From NCBI GenBank assembly GCA_019594305.1, contig JAFDTZ010000039.1:1-18266 (forward strand): a DNA stretch of 18,266 nucleotides, given 5' to 3'. A program made the position numbers and the translations under genes. This DNA comes from Thermoplasmata archaeon. GTDB lineage: Archaea; Thermoplasmatota; Thermoplasmata; Halarchaeoplasmatales; Halarchaeoplasmataceae. Below are positions 12,981 to 18,266 of this stretch, piece after piece (the first letter of the stretch is position 1; each line of letters begins with the position of its first letter). The notes beneath the pieces were generated by a model. The model saw only the letters and a program-made list of their open reading frames with translations, did not search any database and was not told where the DNA came from.

Positions 12981-13415
12981 TCAGGTTTTTAAGGTAGGTT
13001 TCAAAGTACGTAGAGCTAGGATATGCACGGTCACACAGATAGCGATCACTAACAGTAAAATCCTCACCCAGAAAGTATCCACAAAGAAAAAAGCGGATAT
13101 GGATATGGTGACCCATAAGAAGGCGATGGTGGACAGTTTGACCCTCATGGGGATGCCGTTACCCTCGAGATAGTTACGTATGTAATTTCCGAAGAGCCTG
13201 TTGGTCAGGAGCCAGTCGTGGCATCTTTTGGAACTTTTCGAATAGCAGGCTGCCGCCAGGAGCAGGAAAGGGGTGGTTGGCAATATTGGTAAAACAATTC
13301 CGATCAGACCGACGGCCACGAAGAAAGTGCCGGCGATCATCAGTAGCACCCTTACGTATTTGTTGGGCGAAAGTCGGGTAATGTGAAGATAATCCTTGTG
13401 TTTATCTCTCTTCAT
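12981..13415 (-). CDS. DUF454 (YbaN-like) inner membrane protein
   Basis: Membrane protein of unknown function, 144 residues. It shows the DUF454 hallmark pattern: a first hydrophobic helix leading into GLIGIVLPILPTTPFLLLAAACYSKSS, then a cytoplasmic RCHDWLLTNRLFGNYIRNY segment, followed by two hydrophobic helices (about residues 90-112 and 115-135). In bacteria this family often sits near stress or haem genes, but no biochemical role is established. It starts nine bases after the stop of the ATCH-like gene and is in the same orientation, so they are probably co-transcribed. No clear Shine-Dalgarno is visible. Confidence 0.85.
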   Translation of the reverse strand: MKRDKHKDYLHITRLSPNKYVRVLLMIAGTFFVAVGLIGIVLPILPTTPFLLLAAACYSKSSKRCHDWLLTNRLFGNYIRNYLEGNGIPMRVKLSTIAFLWVTISISAFFFVDTFWVRILLLVIAICVTVHILALRTLKPTLKT

Positions 13416-13424
13416 CGCTCATCA

Positions 13425-13979
13425 TCACTTCAAACAAAGATCTATATCGGAAAAATCTTTCTCTTCGGAACTGAACAGTTCCTTTTCCGCCTCCGTTGAA
13501 GGTCTGACCATGAACTCACAATATTCATGTCCGGCGGGCATGGCCTTCTCGTGTACCTGGATATAGTATTCGTTGAATCCCATGTATTTGGCGGGGTCAA
13601 CGTAGCAGTACAATTTACCTAGGTCTTCTTCTCCGTACTCCCTCCACAGCTTACCCATGACACAGCCGTGAAGTTTCATACTACGGCCGGAATCTTCCAG
13701 CCTGGAGTGCATCCCGAAACGAGGTATCCTCATGGCATCACCTTTACCGAAGTTTTCAGGTACCGGTTCCATACCCCTTTCCTCGATCTCATCCCGCCTC
13801 TTTTCTCCGATGCATTTGCCGTAATCCTTTATCGCTTTCAGTATCAGTTCCTTCCCGTGTCTTTCACCGAATTCCTCGGTGAGCATTTTCGCATACGAGA
13901 GATGGAGCAGTGCCACCCTTCTACTCACCAGCTCAACCTCCCTCGCCGCCTCTTTAAGTAAGATCATCTCTTCGGCCAT
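13425..13979 (-). CDS. L-2-amino-thiazoline-4-carboxylate hydrolase-like protein
   Basis: Resembles the ATCH family, named after a Pseudomonas enzyme that opens 2-amino-thiazoline-4-carboxylate on the way to cysteine; many members have other or unknown roles. It has 184 residues, mostly helical in the first 60. The C-terminal part has the family pattern: a Cys and an EYGEEDLGKLYCYVD segment (Cys then Asp), followed by HEYCEFMVRP. There is no signal peptide. The ATG at 13977-13979 lies about 26 bases from the TATA-like ACATAAATAG at 14001-14010, so it is probably leaderless. First gene of a two-gene unit with the DUF454 gene. The actual substrate is not known. Confidence 0.6.
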   Translation of the reverse strand: MAEEMILLKEAAREVELVSRRVALLHLSYAKMLTEEFGERHGKELILKAIKDYGKCIGEKRRDEIEERGMEPVPENFGKGDAMRIPRFGMHSRLEDSGRSMKLHGCVMGKLWREYGEEDLGKLYCYVDPAKYMGFNEYYIQVHEKAMPAGHEYCEFMVRPSTEAEKELFSSEEKDFSDIDLCLK

Positions 13980-14000
13980 GATACGGTACAGGATTATTGA

Positions 14001-14012
14001 CTATTTATGTTC
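14001..14012 (-). promoter_or_regulatory. TATA promoter of the ATCH-like/DUF454 operon
   Basis: Minus-strand GAACATAAATAG. The box centre (about 14005) is 26-27 bases from the ATG at 13979, the expected leaderless spacing. Confidence 0.5.
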
Positions 14013-14057
14013 ATCGTCAATAGGATATCATCTTATGAAGGCATAAAATAACTGTTA

Positions 14058-14073
14058 CCGAAACATTTACAAC
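14058..14073 (+). promoter_or_regulatory. BRE/TATA promoter of the UspA gene
   Basis: Plus-strand CCGAAACATTTACAAC. The box centre (about 14069) is 27 bases before the second in-frame ATG at 14096, which selects that start over the ATG at 14090. Confidence 0.5.
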
Positions 14074-14089
14074 AGTAGGGTTACATATT

Positions 14090-14557
14090 ATGTTCATGTA
14101 CAAAAAGATGATATTGCCCACGGACGGTTCCGAACTATCCTTTGTGGGTGTTGAAGAAGGACTGGAGGCCGCTAAAAAATTCGATATCCCGGTAGTTGCC
14201 ATTTACGTTATCAAACCCAGCAGCTACTCCCACGGCATGATGGGACAGGAGATGGAAGGCATGAATATAAGTACCCAAGAGATGCTCAGAGAGGGTTTCG
14301 TTAAACAAGGCGAAAATGTATTGGAGAAGGTGAAAATGAAGGCAGAAGATATAGATGTGGAGTTGAAAACAAAACTGACCGAAGGCACACCCTATGATGA
14401 GATAACGAAGCTAGCAAACGAAAAGGATATAATCTACATGTCCTCCCACGGCCGTTCCGGATTATCCTCTCTATTCCTGGGAAGCACCACCGACAGGGTG
14501 ATCAAGCATACCAGATGCACCGTCGCCGTGGTAAGACCCAAAGACGATGAATCCTGA
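14090..14557 (+). CDS. Universal stress protein UspA family (likely start 14096)
   Basis: Single-domain Usp, 155 residues, usually a dimer. The family start MYKKMILPTDGSE is reached at the second Met (14096), which also matches leaderless spacing, giving 153 residues. The C-terminal nucleotide-binding loop reads SSHGRSGLSSLFLGSTTDRVI: the G-x9-G-S part of the ATP-type motif (G-x2-G-x9-G-S/T) is present, while the first Gly is Ser. ATP binding is therefore plausible but not certain. It is divergent from the ATCH-like operon and convergent with the SDR gene. Confidence 0.9.
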   Translation: MFMYKKMILPTDGSELSFVGVEEGLEAAKKFDIPVVAIYVIKPSSYSHGMMGQEMEGMNISTQEMLREGFVKQGENVLEKVKMKAEDIDVELKTKLTEGTPYDEITKLANEKDIIYMSSHGRSGLSSLFLGSTTDRVIKHTRCTVAVVRPKDDES

Positions 14558-14616
14558 GAGCCTTATGTTTTCACGGCACCGGATGTTACATTACGGGATA
14601 TACCGGTAAAAGTGTT

Positions 14617-15432
14617 CTAGAAAAAATCGCCGAGTTTGTCACGACGATATATGTCCAACTGGCTGATGGTAGAGCTACCGGAGCGTTTCAGGGCGAATAT
14701 CACCGCTTCCGCAACCTCTTGGGGCTCCAGAACCTCGCCCTCACGGTACTTTTCACTGTAGGCTACCCCCTCCTCATCGGGTATCTCCGTTCTTACCTCG
14801 GACGGATTTACCAAAGTCACACCCACACCTTCCTTTCCGAATATCGCCTCTATGCTGTGGGCGAAACCTTTTATCCACCACTTTGATGCAGCATAGACAG
14901 GATTGAAAGACCTGGGATGGTTAGAATCGAAACTTCCTATGAACACGATATTACCCTTTGATTTCCTTATATACGGTAGCGCTTCTCTTGTTGCAAAAAA
15001 AGTACCGTCAACGTTGGTCTGCATCACCGCCTTGTAATCGTCGGTAGAAAACTCTTCGATCTCGCCGTACCGGATTATACCTGCATTGTTAACCAATATG
15101 TCTATGCCGCCGAACTGTTCTACCGTTTTACAAATCATGCTCCTAACCTGTTTTTCCACCCGGATATCGGTAGGAACCACCAGTACATCATCACCTATTA
15201 ATTCCGCAATATCCTTCAATTTTTCTTTGTTCCGGGAGCAAAGAACCACCCTACATCCCTCTTCTGCCAGTTTTAAAGAAATCTCTTTACCTATTCCGGC
15301 GCCGGCCCCTGTAACTACTGCCACTTTTTCCTTTAAAGAAGACCCATATTTCATTAAACGAAGACCATGGGACAAGGCATTAAATAATTTTTCAAGAGAG
15401 GTTTGTTCTATCCTGAGCACTTTATTGCACAT
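14617..15432 (-). CDS. Short-chain dehydrogenase/reductase (likely start 15354)
   Basis: Classical SDR using NAD(P)H; the substrate is unknown. In 271-residue numbering, the cofactor loop is TGAGAGIG (41-48), the NNAG motif is at 115-118, and the catalytic set is Asn140, Ser167, Tyr180 and Lys184, with Ser 13 residues before Tyr as usual. The residue after strand 2 is CSRNKEK, hinting at NADP preference. The first 26 residues do not belong to the fold. Met27 (ATG at 15352-15354) starts the normal SDR N-terminus, lies about 29 bases from an AT-rich box (TTATTTAA, 15380-15387), and gives a 245-residue protein of typical size. The longer start at 15432 remains possible. Confidence 0.9.
   Translation of the reverse strand: MCNKVLRIEQTSLEKLFNALSHGLRLMKYGSSLKEKVAVVTGAGAGIGKEISLKLAEEGCRVVLCSRNKEKLKDIAELIGDDVLVVPTDIRVEKQVRSMICKTVEQFGGIDILVNNAGIIRYGEIEEFSTDDYKAVMQTNVDGTFFATREALPYIRKSKGNIVFIGSFDSNHPRSFNPVYAASKWWIKGFAHSIEAIFGKEGVGVTLVNPSEVRTEIPDEEGVAYSEKYREGEVLEPQEVAEAVIFALKRSGSSTISQLDIYRRDKLGDFF
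15380..15393 (-). promoter_or_regulatory. Candidate TATA box for the shorter SDR start
   Basis: Minus-strand TTGAAAAATTATTTAA. It would place transcription start within about three bases of Met27 of the long SDR reading frame. Confidence 0.35.
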
Positions 15433-15548
15433 ATTTATTGCTGGGTAGAATAAACTTGTTGTTTGTTTATCGTACAGACTAGTTTAGATGGTTTTACCTT
15501 ACATCTCCGGCCTCATAGAGATGTCTATCCTTTGATCTTAACCGTACT

Positions 15549-16634
15549 TTATAATTCCACAAGGTCTCTGTTTGCATCGGTAAGGATCTCGCACCCGTCC
15601 TCGGTCACCACTATATCGTCCTCTATTCGCACACCGCCGTATCCCGGTATGTAAATGCCGGGTTCAACTGTGTAAACCATTCCCGGTGCCAGTGTTACGT
15701 CTACACTGGGAGACAATCCCGAGCCATCGTGAGTGGAGAGTCCGATACTGTGACCTAAACCGTGGGTGAATCGCCCCTTAAATTCGGTAGAGTTGATGAT
15801 TTCCGCCGCCTTGTTATGTACTGTTTCACCTTTTACACCCGGTTTTATCATCTCCGATGCCTCGTTGTGGGCCTTTAACACAGTCTCATAGATTTTTTTC
15901 TGTTTTTTCGTCGCTTCACCCACAACATAGGTCCGTGTTATGTCCGAACGATAACGTTTGTAGAGTGAGCCGAAGTCGAGAACGATAAAGTCTCCCTTTT
16001 CTATGACCCTATCGCCTGCAGTGTAGTGGGGTTCCGCGGAGTTAGGACCGCTTGAGGCGATTATATCAAATGCATCGCCAGAACCACCTTGCTTTCTCAT
16101 ACGATAGGATATTTCGGCGGCGAGATCGTATTCTTTCATGCCAGGCTCGATAAAATCAATCATCTGTTCTGCAACCCGTGATGCGATCTTACATGCCTTC
16201 CTTAGACGTTTCAACTCATCTTCGTCCTTTAGATTCCTTGCCTCAATGATGACATCTGAGATGTCGATAATCTCGGCATCCGTAGCCTCCTTTATGTTCA
16301 TGTATGCATGATATGTGAGTTCGGTACTGTTTACTCCGATCCGCTTCATACCTTGAAATTTTTCCTTCAGCCAGGTTTTTCTTTCGTCTCTCTTACCGAC
16401 GGTTGTTACTGGCATATCTGCTTTTTTGGCACTTTCTTCCTCAAGTTTTGATGTAAGTATGTCTGCGGTTTGATCTGGATAAATTAGTACGGCACTGCCC
16501 TCAAACTCACCGTTAACTAAACCTGTCACATAGTAAAATGAAAGGTCTATATGGGGTTTTGTAGAGTTGTACAATATGATACTGTCAAGGTCGTCATCCA
16601 CTAAATCGTAGATTTTTTTAATCCTTTTTTTCAT
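15549..16634 (-). CDS. M24 family Xaa-Pro-type aminopeptidase
   Basis: Dinuclear-metal peptidase of the aminopeptidase P/prolidase group, predicted to release N-terminal residues before proline or to split Xaa-Pro dipeptides. It has 361 residues. Residues 1 to about 135 form the creatinase-like N-domain; the catalytic pita-bread domain follows. Metal ligands are Asp220 (VLDFGS), Asp231 (RSDITRT), His295 (THGLGHSIGL), Glu324 (TVEPGIY) and Glu338 (VRIEDD). The ATG start at 16632-16634 lies about 30 bases from the TATATAAT box at 16661-16668, which overlaps the stop of the upstream gene, so this gene can be transcribed from its own promoter as well as by readthrough. No signal peptide. Confidence 0.93.
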   Translation of the reverse strand: MKKRIKKIYDLVDDDLDSIILYNSTKPHIDLSFYYVTGLVNGEFEGSAVLIYPDQTADILTSKLEEESAKKADMPVTTVGKRDERKTWLKEKFQGMKRIGVNSTELTYHAYMNIKEATDAEIIDISDVIIEARNLKDEDELKRLRKACKIASRVAEQMIDFIEPGMKEYDLAAEISYRMRKQGGSGDAFDIIASSGPNSAEPHYTAGDRVIEKGDFIVLDFGSLYKRYRSDITRTYVVGEATKKQKKIYETVLKAHNEASEMIKPGVKGETVHNKAAEIINSTEFKGRFTHGLGHSIGLSTHDGSGLSPSVDVTLAPGMVYTVEPGIYIPGYGGVRIEDDIVVTEDGCEILTDANRDLVEL

Positions 16635-16659
16635 GTTATCTACATCCCAATATGCAGTA

Positions 16660-16677
16660 GATTATATAGTTTTCACT
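16660..16677 (-). promoter_or_regulatory. TATA promoter of the M24 peptidase inside the end of the upstream gene
   Basis: Minus-strand GTGAAAACTATATAATC combines a BRE-like purine stretch with a strong TATA. The last codons and TAA stop of the DUF1614-RDD gene are embedded in it. Confidence 0.55.
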
Positions 16678-18053
16678 ACCCTGGTACCCCCTATATAATC
16701 CCCGATCCTTTTCCTTTCGGGGTTGGAAACTATTAAAACCAGACTGAACACATAAAAAAATAACGCTATATCGGCATATCGTGCGGAGTTTCTTGCGGCA
16801 CTCTGTGTGAACGATATTTTATTGTAGTCATCGGACAGCACTTTAAGACCGAGTAATTTCTTCCCTATGGTCGTACCAAAATACCATTCCATAATGGTAA
16901 AATAAATGAATTGAACGGATATCAATAGAGATATAAGTGCAAAAAACAAAGGGGAAATTTGTGGAGACTCTTCAAGATTCGAAAAAAATGTGTTCGACAT
17001 ATAGAAAAAGAATATGGCTACGATTATGGGTGTAGTCACGATTAAAAGGTCGATAAAATATGCTGAAATTCTCCTTAATAAGCTGGAAAATCTTTCATTA
17101 ACTCTATCCGCTATCTTTTTTTTCAGTAGGGTAGCTGTAAAAAATGCCTTGTGTGCCGAGAAGCCAGAGGGGTTATACCTTGCATCATATAATTTGTAAT
17201 AATCATCAACGAGCAGAGGATGCGTTCCCAACAGCCTGAAAGTTTCTTGATCCGTTAATTCGTGATTCGCCCAATAACTGGGTCTCCTCATTAGTCGAGA
17301 TACCTTACCAAGCTCATCACGTACGGAAGAAATTGAAAACTCTATGCTTTCCCTGTACCGGCCCAAACGAAGCATCTTGAGGCTCTCGTCAAGGGAGTCC
17401 TCAGCTTTACTGAGAGGATTTCTAAAGTAGTAATATACCACCAAGGGCATTGCGGCGATAAGGCCGGACAGATATACAAGGTCCATCGCCCCCGCACCTC
17501 CGATGGAACCCATCACCGATGCATCCACCAGCATGGGTATCCTTACAAGATCGGCACCTATAAGCACGCCCAGTACAGCGGTTGAGTACGCGTAGGGTAT
17601 CCGATTACTACCCTTGAGCTCGAGGACCAAGGCCAAGGCGATGGCAATTAAAGAGGGAATAAAATAATAGGGGAATTCCGCGACTATACCCATCTCAGGT
17701 TCAAACCTCGTAAGATGATAAGAGATTATTGAAACTAATATCACACCGGCCGATAGCTTCAAAAGATTCAATTTTTTCCGGTAAATTAGACTGCCCGAGA
17801 CTATTATAGGGATCAGAGCGCCTCCGAGATTGATGTTCAAAAGAGCACTACCGGATACTATGAGAGGGATATCCGTGAATATCCCAAACATCGAACCCAC
17901 TAAAATCATGCCCACCTCAGGCTTCCCGAATCCGGTGTCCTCCATATAATTACGTTTGTGCATATAGGCGATGAAGAGTCCTGCCGAAAGCAGAGGGAGC
18001 ATGAGGAAAAAGGTGGTTGCACTTAGTATCTCTACGGCATCCACAAATATCAA
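16662..18053 (-). CDS. DUF1614-RDD fusion membrane protein
   Basis: Integral membrane protein of unknown function, 463 residues. The N-terminal region (about 1-210) resembles DUF1614: several helices with TDIPLIV, then NINLGGALIPIIVSGSLI, and later GADLVRIPML and GSIGGAGAMDLVYLSGLIAA. A soluble, charged helical linker spans about 212-318. The C-terminal part (about 322-461) is an RDD domain: RRISAYFIDLLI, then GTTIGKKLLGLKV (393-405), and GDYIGGTRVV (451-460). RDD domains are proposed to act in transport or ion tolerance, but this is not established for such fusions. The start is TTG at 18051-18053, two bases after the preceding stop, with AGGTAAGG just upstream; the downstream Met18 is an alternative. 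Confidence 0.75.
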   Translation of the reverse strand: MIFVDAVEILSATTFFLMLPLLSAGLFIAYMHKRNYMEDTGFGKPEVGMILVGSMFGIFTDIPLIVSGSALLNINLGGALIPIIVSGSLIYRKKLNLLKLSAGVILVSIISYHLTRFEPEMGIVAEFPYYFIPSLIAIALALVLELKGSNRIPYAYSTAVLGVLIGADLVRIPMLVDASVMGSIGGAGAMDLVYLSGLIAAMPLVVYYYFRNPLSKAEDSLDESLKMLRLGRYRESIEFSISSVRDELGKVSRLMRRPSYWANHELTDQETFRLLGTHPLLVDDYYKLYDARYNPSGFSAHKAFFTATLLKKKIADRVNERFSSLLRRISAYFIDLLIVTTPIIVAIFFFYMSNTFFSNLEESPQISPLFFALISLLISVQFIYFTIMEWYFGTTIGKKLLGLKVLSDDYNKISFTQSAARNSARYADIALFFYVFSLVLIVSNPERKRIGDYIGGTRVVKTI

Positions 18054-18055
18054 CC

Positions 18056-18266
18056 TTACCTGATAGTATCAAGGGAGAAAGATCCCATGGTTATGCCGCT
18101 CTTGCTGTGTTGATATTTGACCCATTGTCTTGTTTGTACGTCTCCGAGACCCTCCACACGCAGATAGGTTTGTAGTTGTTGGAATTTGAATTCAACATCT
18201 CCATCCATCATGTGTCCGAGCATGGATATGTCCTGCTCACTGTGCATGCCCTTTTCAAGAGTGTAA
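18056..18266 (-). CDS. RAD55/RecA-like ATPase family protein, C-terminal fragment
   Basis: Partial gene entering from the right edge; about 69 codons are visible. The visible C-terminus reads YTLEKGMHSEQDISMLGHM, then EFKFQQLQTYLRVEGLGDV and ends SKSGITMGSFSLDTIR. From memory this resembles the conserved end of archaeal RAD55-family RecA-superfamily proteins (sometimes called HTR-like). The ATPase motifs lie outside the window, so the assignment is provisional. The frame is open through the window end, so the apparent ATG at 18247 is internal. Its stop is two bases before the TTG of the DUF1614-RDD gene, which suggests coupled expression. Confidence 0.55.
   Translation of the reverse strand, partial: YTLEKGMHSEQDISMLGHMMDGDVEFKFQQLQTYLRVEGLGDVQTRQWVKYQHSKSGITMGSFSLDTIR

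Overview
The window is archaeal chromosome, most likely from a euryarchaeon of the Thermoplasmatota or a neighbouring lineage. Three things point that way. The operon atpH-I-K-E-C-F-A-B encodes an archaeal A1AO ATP synthase. Several single genes have BRE/TATA boxes about 24-30 nt upstream of a start codon, as expected for leaderless transcripts. The atpA intein resembles, from memory, the VMA mini-inteins of Thermoplasma. The lineage is an inference; no rRNA or other marker gene is present. A haem catalase suggests exposure to oxygen or peroxide.

Positions 1-8280 (minus strand) hold the ATP synthase operon, which is tightly packed with ATGA overlaps and strong Shine-Dalgarno sequences and runs off the left edge inside atpB. 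Three subunits look unusual. AtpA carries a 189-residue mini-intein inside its Walker A loop, and that loop reads GGFGTGKT instead of the usual GPFGSGKT. AtpK is a secreted-type proteolipid with a signal peptide and a PKD/Ig-like outer domain, followed by four c-type hairpins (8 TM) of which only three keep the carboxylate. AtpC has an extra N-terminal transmembrane helix on what is normally a soluble rotor subunit. Together they suggest a remodelled rotor with material on the outer face and possibly inside the c-ring.

Positions 8281-10116 hold an AT-rich spacer, two tiny membrane proteins, and a gene for a protein that is little else than tandem transposase-type helix-turn-helix repeats (five intact and a sixth at the N-terminus). 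Its conventional ATG cuts through the first repeat, and an ATA codon sits close to where a leaderless start is expected.

Positions 10117-14557 hold a V4R-like cysteine-motif protein divergent from a NUDIX hydrolase, a catalase, an operon of a DUF454 membrane protein with an L-2-amino-thiazoline-4-carboxylate-hydrolase-like protein, and a divergent UspA. This looks like a loose redox/stress neighbourhood.

Positions 14617-18266 hold an SDR oxidoreductase, an M24 Xaa-Pro-type peptidase, a DUF1614-RDD membrane fusion, and the C-terminus of a RAD55/RecA-like ATPase that runs off the right edge. The last two are translationally adjacent.

No tRNA, rRNA, CRISPR array or complete insertion sequence was seen. 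No gene-free stretch exceeds about 260 bases.
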